A stretch of 64,000 nt of DNA from UBA6059 sp965227155 (GCA_965227155.1 OZ245731.1:2976001-3040000); one strand, 5' to 3'. Shown: positions 8,676 to 17,058, numbered from the stretch's first letter. Numbers and translations are program-made. Notes: a model not told the origin generated them from the sequence alone.

Positions 8676-9587
8676 ATGGAAATTAATATCGATAAAAATT
8701 CAGGTTATTGTTTTGGTGTAGAGTTTGCCATCCAAATGGCAGAGGATGAGATGGAATCAAGTGGGCAATTATACTGCCTTGGCGATATTGTTCATAACGA
8801 TATGGAAGTACGCCGCCTCAATGAAAAAGGCCTGAAAATCATCAATAAAGAAGATCTCAAAGACCTTAAGGATTGTAAAGTGCTTATCAGAGCACATGGA
8901 GAACCACCCGAAACATATCAAAGAGCCCTTGAAAATAATATTGAACTGATTGACGCATCTTGTCCAGTAGTATTGAAGCTACAAAATAGAGTAAAGCACG
9001 CTTACGATACCATGAAAAAATCTGATGGACAGATTGTGATCTATGGTAAAACCGGGCATGCAGAGGTAATCGGTCTTGCAGGACAGACAAATCAAAATGC
9101 AATTATTGTGATGTCTGAAGAAGACCTGGATAAAATTGATTACACCAAGCCAGTGACGCTATTCAGTCAAACAACCAAGAGCACTGAAGGCTTTTATAAA
9201 ATCAAAAAAGAAATAGAAAAAAGAATAGAGTCAGCCAATGGTGAGCTTTCATTGGAGTTTTTTAATGCTAATGATAGCATCTGCAGGCAAGTATCTAACA
9301 GGGAGCCTCAGTTGGAAAAGTTTTCCGGAGAAAATGATGTGATTTTGTTTGTAAGCGGTAAAAAGAGTTCCAACGGAAAAGCCCTGTTCAATGTATGCGA
9401 GCAGGTAAATAAAAGAAGTTACTTTATTGAAAGTGAAGATGATATACAAATGGAATGGATTAAGCAGGATGATACCATTGGCATATGTGGCGCCACGAGT
9501 ACACCTATGTGGCTGATGGAGCGTGTTGCCGACTATCTAAAGGCTCATGAATCCAGCTTTCAATCAGTGCTTGCAGAGGAGGTTTAA
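8676..9587 (+). CDS. ispH: 4-hydroxy-3-methylbut-2-enyl diphosphate reductase
   Basis: This [4Fe-4S] enzyme carries out the last step of the MEP isoprenoid pathway, making IPP and DMAPP. The three cluster cysteines are Cys12 (SGYCFGV), Cys96 (DASCPVV) and Cys203 (NDSICRQVSNRE). Catalytic and substrate residues include His40, His74 (AHGEPP), and His128 and Glu130 in TGHAEV. Length from the ATG at 8676 is 303 residues; the upstream TTG at 8652 is rejected because it would overlap the cmk end and move Cys12 out of register. Confidence 0.95.
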   Translation: MEINIDKNSGYCFGVEFAIQMAEDEMESSGQLYCLGDIVHNDMEVRRLNEKGLKIINKEDLKDLKDCKVLIRAHGEPPETYQRALENNIELIDASCPVVLKLQNRVKHAYDTMKKSDGQIVIYGKTGHAEVIGLAGQTNQNAIIVMSEEDLDKIDYTKPVTLFSQTTKSTEGFYKIKKEIEKRIESANGELSLEFFNANDSICRQVSNREPQLEKFSGENDVILFVSGKKSSNGKALFNVCEQVNKRSYFIESEDDIQMEWIKQDDTIGICGATSTPMWLMERVADYLKAHESSFQSVLAEEV

Positions 9588-9635
9588 ATCCTGTTAGCCT
9601 ATTATCAAAAATATTCCATAAGATCTTTTTTTTAT

Positions 9636-9643
9636 TATTTTTG
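9636..9643 (+). promoter_or_regulatory. Putative -7 box of the nqr operon (TATTTTTG)
   Basis: The octamer matches TAnnTTTG and sits 34 bases before the nqrA ATG, in the 90-base gap after ispH. An oligo-T run lies just upstream. The -33 element is not clear. Confidence 0.5.
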
Positions 9644-9677
9644 CCACGTCCAAAAAAACAGAATCTCGTAACCATCA

Positions 9678-11042
9678 ATGTCTAAGACGATTAAGTTAAA
9701 AAAGGGGTTTGATATAAATCTTGCAGGCAAGCCGGCAAGCAATGTTGTAGATAATGTCAGACCGGATACTTATGCTTTAAAGCCTACAGATTTTCCAGGA
9801 TTAACGCGCCCTAAAGTAGTTGCCAAAGAAGGAACTACCGTAAAAGCTGGTTCACCTTTGCTTTACGATAAAGTGCTGGATCAGGTAATGTACGTTGCTC
9901 CTGTAAGTGGTGAGGTCGTTGAAGTAAAAAGAGGGGAAAAAAGAAAACTGCTTGAAATTAAAATTTTGGCAGATAAGGAAATAGAATACGAAACCTTCAG
10001 TAAGCATTCAGTTTCAGATATTGCCAATCTTGGTAAGGAAGAAGCTGTAGAAATGATGTGCAAAGGTGGCGTATGGCCCAATATCATCCAGAGACCATTT
10101 GGAGTTGTAGCAGACCCTGCTGATACACCAAAAGCGATTTTCATATCTGGTTTTGATACCAATCCTCTGGCACCTGATTACAATATATTACTCAAAGGGC
10201 AGGAGCAGGCCTTTCAGGCAGGTATAGACATACTTAAAAAGCTGACTTCTGGCATTGTACATCTTGGCATCGACGGAAAAGGAGAAGTTTCTCCCATTTT
10301 CAGCCAGGTAAAAGGAGTTCAGGTGAATAAAATTTCTGGACCGCACCCTGCGGGCAATGTCGGCGTTCATATTCACCATATTGATCCGATCAATAAAGGT
10401 GATTTGATATGGACCGTTCATCCTTATGGTGTTGCCCAGATTGGAAAGTTGTTCCTTGAAGGAAAATATGATGCTACCAAGATTATCTCCATGGGTGGCT
10501 CTGAGGTGAAAACACCCCAGTATTACAAAACGCACATGGGAGCATGTGTTGATAAATTCATTGAGAGTAATGTAAGTGGAGATCATACAAGAATTATTTC
10601 CGGTAATGTGCTTTCAGGTGTAAGAGTAGAACCTACAGGATATATTGGTTATTACGACCATTCTATTTCTGTTATCCCTGAGGGTGATTATGAGGAATTG
10701 TTAGGTTGGATATTACCATCAACTAAAAAGCTTAGTTTCCACAGGGCTTTTGGATTACTATCATTTTTAAATCCTAAAAAGGAATATGTACTTGACTCAA
10801 ATACACACGGTGAGAAGCGTGCATTTGTGCAAACAGGTACATTCGAGCAGGTAATGCCTATGGATATTCTTCCTACTTATCTGATCAAGGCGATTTTAGC
10901 TGAAGATTACGATGAGATGGAGGCCCTTGGCATATTGGAAGTAGTGGAAGAGGATATCGCACTTTGTGAGTTTGTAGATGTATCAAAACACGAATTGCAG
11001 GATATTCTTAGAAAAGGATTGGATTTGATTAGAAACAGTTAA
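9678..11042 (+). CDS. nqrA: Na+-translocating NADH:quinone reductase subunit A
   Basis: The protein has 454 residues, the normal NqrA length. It opens with the characteristic KLKKGFDINLAGKP and contains the barrel-sandwich segment TTVKAGSPLLYDK...VAPVSGEVVEVKRGEKR and the later GPHPAGNVGVHIHHIDPI. NqrA is the peripheral subunit involved in quinone binding of the sodium pump. It is first in an operon with nqrB, nqrC, nqrD and nqrE, with gaps of 8, overlap, 28 and 10 bases. Confidence 0.96.
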   Translation: MSKTIKLKKGFDINLAGKPASNVVDNVRPDTYALKPTDFPGLTRPKVVAKEGTTVKAGSPLLYDKVLDQVMYVAPVSGEVVEVKRGEKRKLLEIKILADKEIEYETFSKHSVSDIANLGKEEAVEMMCKGGVWPNIIQRPFGVVADPADTPKAIFISGFDTNPLAPDYNILLKGQEQAFQAGIDILKKLTSGIVHLGIDGKGEVSPIFSQVKGVQVNKISGPHPAGNVGVHIHHIDPINKGDLIWTVHPYGVAQIGKLFLEGKYDATKIISMGGSEVKTPQYYKTHMGACVDKFIESNVSGDHTRIISGNVLSGVRVEPTGYIGYYDHSISVIPEGDYEELLGWILPSTKKLSFHRAFGLLSFLNPKKEYVLDSNTHGEKRAFVQTGTFEQVMPMDILPTYLIKAILAEDYDEMEALGILEVVEEDIALCEFVDVSKHELQDILRKGLDLIRNS

Positions 11043-11050
11043 TTGATACT

Positions 11051-12246
11051 ATGAAGTTCGTACAAAAAGCCTTTGATTCAATAGAGCACCATTTTGAGAA
11101 GGGTGGTAAATGGGAGAAATTTTATCCTATTTATGAAGGACACAGAACTATTCTGTTTGCTCCAAAGATTACAACTCCAGAGAAGGGTGTTCAGGTAAGA
11201 GACGCGGTTGACCTGAAGCGAATGATGTTTACCGTAATTATTGCGATGATTCCATGTTTGATTTTTGGAATGTGGAATGTAGGACATCAGCATTATTTAG
11301 CGACAGGTATAGAGGCTACACTTTTGGATAAGTTTATTATTGGTGCAATGAAAGTGATACCAATCGTAATCGTATCTTACGTAGTTGGTTTGGGTATTGA
11401 GTTTACAATATGTGTAATCAGGCAACACCCGATCAATGAGGGCTATCTGGTTACTGGTATGCTAATCCGCTGGTCATGCCAGCTTCTATACCACTTTGGC
11501 AAGTTGCTTTGGCTACTGCTTTCGCAGTAATCATTGCTAAAGAAGCTTTCGGTGGAACAGGTATGAACATCCTAAACGTAGCACTTACAGCAAGAGCATT
11601 CTTATATTTTGCTTACCCATCAGATATTTCCGGTGATGTATGGACATGGCTTGGGGATAAAGAGCCAGTTGCTGCTTATTCAGGAGCTACACCGTTGGCA
11701 ATAGGTGCTGAAACTGTATCAGGAGGTTCTGCTGAGCCGGTAGTAAGTCAGTTCAATAACGCATGGTCAGCAGGCATTTATGATTTTTGGAATATGTTTT
11801 TGGGCATCATGCCAGGTAGTATTGGTGAAACATCAACTTTGATGTGTCTTATAGGTGCAGCGATATTGATCATAACTGGTGTTGGCAGTTGGAAGATCAT
11901 AGCCGGTGTATTTGGTGGTGCTTACGTCATGGGCCTAATATTCAATCTAATAGGTGCTAATGAATTTATGGCTATGCCACCTCATTATCATTGGGTGATT
12001 GGCGGATTGGCGTTTGGAGCCGTTTTCATGGCTACAGATCCTGTATCAGCAGCGCAGACAGAGATGGGAAAATGGGTGTATGGCATTCTCATTGGAGTAA
12101 TTACTGTCCTTATAAGAGTGTTTAACCCTGCCTATCCTGAAGGAATTATGCTGGCGATCTTATTTATGAACGTTTTTGCGCCACTAGTTGATTATTATGT
12201 AGTAGAAGCCAACAAAAAAAGGAGGTTACAACGTGCAACAGTCTAA
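11051..12246 (+). pseudogene. nqrB: NADH:quinone reductase subunit B, frameshifted
   Basis: NqrB is the membrane subunit that carries a covalent FMN and riboflavin. Here two overlapping frames, 11051-11530 (ending in RWSCQLLYHFGK) and 11476-12246 (starting MPASIPLWQVALATAF), together give the whole protein of about 398 residues. The break is at the C pair at 11467-11468: one extra C would read GMLI-PLVMPASIP and join the frames. Everything else is intact, including the FMN-attachment motif YSGATPLA. The neighbours are normal, so a sequencing deletion in a short C run and a real recent frameshift are both possible. If real, the pump would be dead. Confidence 0.85.
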
Positions 12247-12994
12247 TGCTTACGTAATTATATTTTCCGCCATTCTTACCATTATATTGGGTGGATTGCT
12301 GTCTCTTACTTCTGTCGGCCTTAAGCCGTTGCAGCAAAGACAGGTAGAGTTGGATACAAAGAAAAAGATACTTGGTGCAGTAATGGATGTTTCTTCATTC
12401 AAAACTGACCAGGAGTTTATTGATGCTTACGATAGCCGTGTAAGATCCATGGTAGTTGACATCAATGCTCAGCCTGTGACCAAGGATAGAAATGGTAATG
12501 ATTTGATCGCCGAGAGGATCGATATTCAGAAAAACCACAAAAGACCTAAGGAGGATAGATATTATCCTGTATTTATGTTTGTGGATGAAAATGATTCCGA
12601 AAAGGTGAATGCTTATGTTTTTCCAATGTTTGGTGCAGGTCTTTGGGATTGGATATCTGGATTCGTGGCGCTGGATGGTGACCTCAATACCATTAGGGGT
12701 GTTGCTTTTGACCATAAAGCAGAAACTCCCGGTCTAGGTGCAAGAATTACCACTCCTGAAGTTCAAAATAGATACCAGGGTAAAAAAGTATTTGGTGATA
12801 ACGGTCAGTTGGTATCAGTAACTATGCTCAAAGGAGAAAACAATTCAGGACTTTCAGAGCATCAGGTTGATGGCATGTCTGGAGCTACTTTAACGGCTAA
12901 AGGCGTAAATCAAATGATGGAATACTATTTAAGTTGCTACATGGAATTCATCAATAAACAAAAAGAAGAAGTTGGACGTGTAGCGTCGTTATAA
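12233..12994 (+). CDS. nqrC: NADH:quinone reductase subunit C
   Basis: The protein has 253 residues, with one N-terminal membrane helix (YVIIFSAILTIILGGLLSL) followed by a periplasmic domain. The covalent FMN site is intact in GMSGATLTAKGV, where the second Thr-containing motif SGATLT carries the flavin. The start is GTG at 12233, supported by an AGGAGG at 12220-12225 seven bases upstream. It overlaps the end of nqrB by 14 bases. Such a strong Shine-Dalgarno is unusual for this phylum and decides the start. Confidence 0.94.
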   Translation: MQQSNAYVIIFSAILTIILGGLLSLTSVGLKPLQQRQVELDTKKKILGAVMDVSSFKTDQEFIDAYDSRVRSMVVDINAQPVTKDRNGNDLIAERIDIQKNHKRPKEDRYYPVFMFVDENDSEKVNAYVFPMFGAGLWDWISGFVALDGDLNTIRGVAFDHKAETPGLGARITTPEVQNRYQGKKVFGDNGQLVSVTMLKGENNSGLSEHQVDGMSGATLTAKGVNQMMEYYLSCYMEFINKQKEEVGRVASL

Positions 12995-13022
12995 GAATTT
13001 TTGAATAAGAAATTTATCAATT

Positions 13023-13703
13023 ATGAGCACTGAAACATTAGAAAAGGATCAGGAAGTAAAAGTAAAGGAACCGGCAGAGCCGTTACTTTCGAAAAGACGT
13101 AAAAGACTTATTTCTGATCCACTAAATGAGGATAATCCAATTACCATACAGGTACTAGGTATTTGTTCTGCTTTGGCTGTTACTGTGAAAATGGAACCCA
13201 CACTGGTAATGTCGATCTCTGTGGTTTTTGTAATTGTTTTTGCAAACCTGATCACCTCATTAATTCGCAACCTTGTGCCTAATAGGGTAAGGATAATTGT
13301 ACAGTTAGCCATTATTGCAACCCTGGTTACATTAGTTTCAGAAGTGCTTAAAGCCTATTATTATGACATGTATAAAGTGTTGGGAGCTTTTGTAGGGCTG
13401 ATCATTACCAATTGTATTGTGATGGGACGCTTGGAAGCTTTTGCCATGGGTAATAAACCCTATGATTCTATCCTGGATGGCCTTGGTAGTGGTTTTGGAT
13501 ATGCATGGATTATTTTAACAGTGGCCTTTTTCAGAGAGCTTTTTGGTTCAGGATCAATATTTGATTTCAAAATTTTTGAGGCAATTGGCATAGCAAATTT
13601 CCCAACCAATGGTCTCATGGTTGATTCAATTGGTGCTTTCATGGTACTTGGAATCCTTATTTGGATTCAGCGTACCAAAAACGGTTATGTAGAACATTCT
13701 TAA
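13023..13703 (+). CDS. nqrD: NADH:quinone reductase subunit D
   Basis: This integral membrane subunit has 226 residues and about six helices. It carries the NqrD/RnfE signatures NPITIQVLGICSALAVT, LIITNCIVMGRLEAFAM and DGLGSGFGYAWILL-like (here YAWIILTVAFFRELFGSG). The Cys in ITNCIVMGR corresponds to the ligand of the intramembrane iron site shared with NqrE. An approximately 40-residue soluble N-terminal extension (residues 1-40, charged) precedes the core. The gap to nqrE is 10 bases. Confidence 0.95.
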   Translation: MSTETLEKDQEVKVKEPAEPLLSKRRKRLISDPLNEDNPITIQVLGICSALAVTVKMEPTLVMSISVVFVIVFANLITSLIRNLVPNRVRIIVQLAIIATLVTLVSEVLKAYYYDMYKVLGAFVGLIITNCIVMGRLEAFAMGNKPYDSILDGLGSGFGYAWIILTVAFFRELFGSGSIFDFKIFEAIGIANFPTNGLMVDSIGAFMVLGILIWIQRTKNGYVEHS

Positions 13704-13713
13704 GCTAGAAATT

Positions 13714-14325
13714 ATGGATGCTATAAATATTATAATCAGAGGTGCTTTTATTGATAACATGATCTTTGCATACTTCCTGGGTATGTGCTCTTTCCTTGCG
13801 GTTTCTAAAAAGGTGAGTACAGCGTTGGGATTGGGTGCTGCTGTTATCTTCGTATTAACGATTACCGTGCCTATTAACTGGTTACTTCAGGAATACGTGC
13901 TCAGAGAAGGAGCTATGACCTGGTTGAGTGCTGATTTTGCTACGGTTGATCTTACATTCCTACAGTTCATCATGTTTATCGCGGTTATCGCTTCTATGGT
14001 ACAATTAGTAGAGATGATTGTGGAAAAAGTTTCACCTGCACTATATGGTGCATTAGGTATTTTCCTTCCGCTTATTGCTGTTAACTGCTCTATTCTAGGT
14101 GGTTCTTTATTCATGGTACAGCGAGATTATACTATAGTTGAGGCAACAGCTTTTGGCTTTGGTTCAGGTTTTGGATTTTTCCTTGCTATTGTGGCCCTTG
14201 CAGCAATCAGAGAAAAACTGAAATACAGCAATGTCCCTGATGGATTAAAGGGGTTGGGTATTACAATGTTCATCACAGGATTGATGGGAATCGCCTTCAA
14301 AGCGTTTATTGGAATGACCTTGTAA
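13714..14325 (+). CDS. nqrE: NADH:quinone reductase subunit E
   Basis: The protein has 203 residues and six membrane helices. NqrE/RnfA signatures are FIDNMIFAYFLGMCSFLAVSKKV, in which the Cys is one iron ligand, and LIAVNCSILGGSLFMVQRDY, in which the second Cys lies. It is the last gene before a strong terminator. nqrF, which normally follows and encodes the FAD/2Fe-2S subunit that takes electrons from NADH, is not here. Confidence 0.95.
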   Translation: MDAINIIIRGAFIDNMIFAYFLGMCSFLAVSKKVSTALGLGAAVIFVLTITVPINWLLQEYVLREGAMTWLSADFATVDLTFLQFIMFIAVIASMVQLVEMIVEKVSPALYGALGIFLPLIAVNCSILGGSLFMVQRDYTIVEATAFGFGSGFGFFLAIVALAAIREKLKYSNVPDGLKGLGITMFITGLMGIAFKAFIGMTL

Positions 14326-14348
14326 AAACATATCATTATCATAAATTG

Positions 14349-14380
14349 AAGGCTTTGTCTGTTTTGGCAAAGCCTTTTTT
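14349..14380 (+). terminator. Rho-independent terminator after nqrE
   Basis: A perfect 9-bp stem AAGGCTTTG / CAAAGCCTT encloses a 10-base loop and is followed by TTTT. It closes the nqr operon just before the DUF502 gene, confirming that nqrF is not part of this transcript. Confidence 0.9.
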
Positions 14381-14385
14381 AATAT

Positions 14386-14967
14386 ATGACTATGAGAAAG
14401 CTTATTAATTATTTTATCAAAGGATTGCTATTGGTAGTTCCAGTGGCATTAACCATTTATATTCTTGTCATAGGAATTGGGTGGCTCGATGGGCTTATTG
14501 AGATTCCCATACCTGGTTTAGGAATGTTTATTATTCTGGGTGTAACAACGCTGCTAGGTTACCTGGCAAGTTTATTTTTCGTGGAGCCATTCTTCGTGCT
14601 TTTTGAGCGAATTATGCAGCGCATTCCGATAATCAATATAATCTATTCATCTTTCAAAGATTTACTCTCTGCCTTTGTAGGAGAGAAGCGAAAATTTGAG
14701 AAAGCAGTTTTAGTGACCGTAGAAAAAAACTCTAATCTTAAAAAACCAGGTTTTATTACTGCGGACGACTTGTCCTCAATTGGGTTACCAGGTATGGCCA
14801 CTGTGTATTTTCCACATTCTTATAATTTCAGTGGAAACGTTTTTATAGTAGATAAGACTTTAATTGAACCTATTGATGCACCTAGTACTGAAGTTATGCG
14901 ATATATTGTTTCAGGTGGTGTATCAGGGAGTATTAAGATGAAAAGCCTAAAAAGCAATGACTCTTAG
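14386..14967 (+). CDS. DUF502 family membrane protein
   Basis: The protein has 193 residues. Two N-terminal membrane helices (GLLLVVPVALTIYILVIGIG, and a second around GMFIILGVTTLLGYLASLFF) are followed by the conserved cytosolic part with RIPIINIIYSSFKDLLSAF and TVYFPHSYNFSGNVFIVD. This is the DUF502 pattern, whose biochemical role is not established. ATG codons at 14386 and 14392 are both possible starts. It begins only six bases after the nqr terminator and is followed by a 262-base region that holds the arg leader. Confidence 0.85.
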   Translation: MTMRKLINYFIKGLLLVVPVALTIYILVIGIGWLDGLIEIPIPGLGMFIILGVTTLLGYLASLFFVEPFFVLFERIMQRIPIINIIYSSFKDLLSAFVGEKRKFEKAVLVTVEKNSNLKKPGFITADDLSSIGLPGMATVYFPHSYNFSGNVFIVDKTLIEPIDAPSTEVMRYIVSGGVSGSIKMKSLKSNDS

Positions 14968-15040
14968 CTTTATATTGACCCTCATAACTCTAAAATATTG
15001 GTATTTTCAGTGTCTAAGATTGAAATTTATAAACTAAAGC

Positions 15041-15073
15041 TTGTTGTATAACATATTTTTAAGCTTACTTTTG
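15041..15073 (+). promoter_or_regulatory. Promoter of the arginine leader/operon
   Basis: TACTTTTG at 15066-15073 matches TAnnTTTG, and a TTG at 15044-15046 (with another at 15041) lies 19 bp upstream, the spacing expected for the Bacteroidota -33 element. The predicted start of transcription is within a few bases of the ATG at 15080. Confidence 0.65.
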
Positions 15074-15079
15074 TGTTAG

Positions 15080-15151
15080 ATGTATAAGGGAAACCAATCA
15101 TATTACCCCACAATTACTCCGAGATTCCCGGATAGGCGCAGGCCTGTCTAA
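15080..15151 (+). CDS. Arginine-rich leader peptide, putative attenuator ORF
   Basis: This 23-codon ORF is too short for ordinary gene calling. It starts MYKGNQSYYP and ends PRFPDRRRPV before TAA. It has four Arg codons, three of them consecutive (AGG CGC AGG, 15134-15142). It stands alone in front of a seven-gene arginine operon, its ATG lies about seven bases after a -7 box, and the Arg codons form the left arm and loop of a stem-loop. A run of codons for the end product directly before the biosynthetic genes is the hallmark of ribosome-mediated attenuation (as in his, trp and thr operons). That it is translated, and that it controls the operon, is inference. Confidence 0.65.
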   Translation: MYKGNQSYYPTITPRFPDRRRPV

Positions 15152-15201
15152 ATAAACTATGATTGCCTACGTGGCAATCCTCTCCCCAATTTCCTTTATT
15201 G

Positions 15202-15226
15202 TTTTCATCTAAAATTTTCATCTAAA
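15202..15226 (+). repeat. Tandem 12-bp repeat before the GNAT start
   Basis: TTTTCATCTAAA occurs at 15202-15213 and again at 15215-15226, three bases before the ATG at 15230. It may be a protein or RNA contact site in the initiation region, or chance in an AT-rich leader. Confidence 0.5.
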
Positions 15227-15229
15227 GAA

Positions 15230-15865
15230 ATGTCTGATTTTATTATTCAGGTAGCCAATGCGACGCATTTAAGCTACGCTGAAGAGATTTGTAAAGAAAT
15301 CGAAGATAGCGCGCTTAAGCGAGGAACAGGAATCGCCAAGAGGTCTGTAGGCTATATCGAAAAAAAGATACTGGAAAATAAAGCAATCATCGCTTTGACT
15401 TCTAATGGAGCTTTTGCCGGGTTTTGTTATATAGAGACCTGGAGTAATGGCCAGTATTTGGCTAACTCCGGGTTAATTGTAAATCCAACCTTCCGAGAAC
15501 TTGGTCTTGCTAAAAAAATCAAAGAAAAAGCCTTTAAGCATTCCCGGAAAATGTTTCCTCAGGCAAAGCTGTTTGGATTAACTACCAGTCTCGCGGTAAT
15601 GAAGATAAACTCCGAATTGGGCTATCATCCTGTAACATTCCAGCAACTTACAACCGATGATAATTTCTGGGGAGGCTGTGCCAGTTGTATCAACTATTCC
15701 ATTTTGCAAAGTAAAGACCGTAAGAATTGCTTATGTACCGGAATGCTATACGATCCAGAAGAGAAAAAGCGCAAAAAATGGAATTTCATTAAGAAATCAG
15801 CTATTTATGAGCGTTTCATGAAATTCAAAAAATCGAAACTCCTAACCAAAATAAAAGTATTATGA
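15230..15865 (+). CDS. GNAT acyltransferase of the arginine operon (N-acylglutamate synthase candidate)
   Basis: The protein has 211 residues. The central GNAT fold carries the acyl-CoA-binding stretch NPTFRELGLAKKIKEKAF (about residues 84-101). A C-terminal Cys cluster, WGGCASCINYS...NCLCTGML (C-x2-C, C-x-C), looks like a metal-binding knuckle and is not part of the standard GNAT fold. As first gene of the arg operon it is the best candidate for the glutamate N-acyltransferase that opens the pathway, using acetyl-CoA or succinyl-CoA. The stop overlaps the argG start by 4 bases (ATGA). The exact acyl donor cannot be told from sequence. Confidence 0.8.
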   Translation: MSDFIIQVANATHLSYAEEICKEIEDSALKRGTGIAKRSVGYIEKKILENKAIIALTSNGAFAGFCYIETWSNGQYLANSGLIVNPTFRELGLAKKIKEKAFKHSRKMFPQAKLFGLTTSLAVMKINSELGYHPVTFQQLTTDDNFWGGCASCINYSILQSKDRKNCLCTGMLYDPEEKKRKKWNFIKKSAIYERFMKFKKSKLLTKIKVL

Positions 15866-17058
15866 GTAAAAAAGTTGTCCTGGCTTTCAGTGGTGGTTTA
15901 GATACTTCTTATTGTGTGAAATACCTCTCTGTAGAGAAAGGAATGGATGTGCATGCTGTAACTGTAAACACCGGCGGCTTTACGGAAAAGGAAAAAGAAG
16001 AACTGGCAAAAAAGGCTAAAAATCTAGGAGCCAGTAGTTACAAGGCGATTGAAGCCACCAAAACCTTCTACGACAAAGCCATTCGATATTTGATTTTTGG
16101 GAATGTTTTGAAAAACAATACTTACCCATTATCTGTAAGTGCAGAGCGTGTTTTCCAAGCACTTTTAATCGCTGAGCATGCCAGGGAACTAAATGCCGAT
16201 GCTATAGCTCATGGTAGTACTGGTGCAGGCAATGACCAGGTGAGGTTTGATATGATATTTCAGTCCTTGTGTCCCGATATGGAAATTATCACACCCATAA
16301 GGGATAATACATTAAGCAGGGAAGCTGAAATAGATTACCTCAAACAACAAGGGGTAGCCGGTGATTGGAGTAAATCTGTATATTCAATCAATCAGGGATT
16401 ATGGGGTACTTCTGTAGGAGGAAAGGAAACGCTGGGTTCGGAACTTCCGCTTCCAGAAGAAGCTTTTCCCAGTGCACTTAGCCGATCTATGGATGAATCA
16501 GTGCAATGCACGATCAGATTTGAAAGTGGGCAACCTATAGGTATAGATGATTTTGAAGGGGATCCGGTTACTATCATCCAGAAGTTAAATGCTTTGGCTA
16601 GTGAGTTTGCAATTGGTCGAGATATTCATGTTGGGGACACTATTATTGGGATCAAAGGCAGGGTTGGTTTTGAAGCTGCCGGCCCTCTTTTGTTGATCAA
16701 AGCCCATCATTTGCTGGAGAAACATGTGCTGACTAAACATCAGCTCCTGATTAAAGATCAGTTATCAATGCAATACGGACATCTATTGCATGAAGGTCAG
16801 TACTTAGAACCTGTTATGCGTGATCTGGAAGCTTTTCTTGAGAGTTCACAGAAAGCTGTAACCGGTGAAGTGGATGTTAAACTACTTCCGTATCGGTACC
16901 AGTTATTGGGTATTCGTTCTGAAAATGATTTAATGAATTCTACCTTTGGTAAATACGGAGAAGAGAACAAAGCATGGAATAGTGACGATGTAAAAGGGTT
17001 TATCAAAATCTTTAGTAATCAATCAAAAATCTACCAATCTATACATAATGGCGGATAG
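15862..17058 (+). CDS. argG: Argininosuccinate synthase
   Basis: ArgG joins citrulline and aspartate with ATP. The PP-loop SGGLDTSYC is at the N-terminus, followed by AHGSTGAGNDQVRFD (citrulline/ATP site) and later SINQGLWGTSVGG. The protein has 398 residues, the family length. The last 11 bases overlap argC, so argG through argH form a tightly coupled operon. Confidence 0.96.
   Translation: MSKKVVLAFSGGLDTSYCVKYLSVEKGMDVHAVTVNTGGFTEKEKEELAKKAKNLGASSYKAIEATKTFYDKAIRYLIFGNVLKNNTYPLSVSAERVFQALLIAEHARELNADAIAHGSTGAGNDQVRFDMIFQSLCPDMEIITPIRDNTLSREAEIDYLKQQGVAGDWSKSVYSINQGLWGTSVGGKETLGSELPLPEEAFPSALSRSMDESVQCTIRFESGQPIGIDDFEGDPVTIIQKLNALASEFAIGRDIHVGDTIIGIKGRVGFEAAGPLLLIKAHHLLEKHVLTKHQLLIKDQLSMQYGHLLHEGQYLEPVMRDLEAFLESSQKAVTGEVDVKLLPYRYQLLGIRSENDLMNSTFGKYGEENKAWNSDDVKGFIKIFSNQSKIYQSIHNGG

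Larger units (their letters stand above)
15074..15229 (+). promoter_or_regulatory. Structured leader RNA upstream of the arg operon
   Basis: Stem-loop 1 (15131-15148): GATAGGC, loop GCAG, GCCTGTC, covering the Asp-Arg-Arg-Arg-Pro-Val codons of the leader ORF. Stem-loop 2 (15161-15179): GATTGCC, loop TACGT, GGCAATC. An alternative helix pairs CAATCATA (15095-15102) with TATGATTG (15158-15165), which excludes stem-loop 2. No T tract follows, so this is not a simple intrinsic terminator. Instead a pyrimidine-rich, G-poor tract (15178-15207) follows, of the kind used by Rho. The geometry fits an attenuator whose folding depends on ribosome position. Confidence 0.5.

Noticed and set aside
10188..10586. 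132-residue minus-strand ORF inside nqrA
   Set aside because: It lies opposite a strongly conserved gene, with no similarity seen; it is a chance frame.
15161..15179. Intrinsic terminator in the arg leader
   Set aside because: The stem is good but no T tract follows, so a simple rho-independent terminator is not supported.
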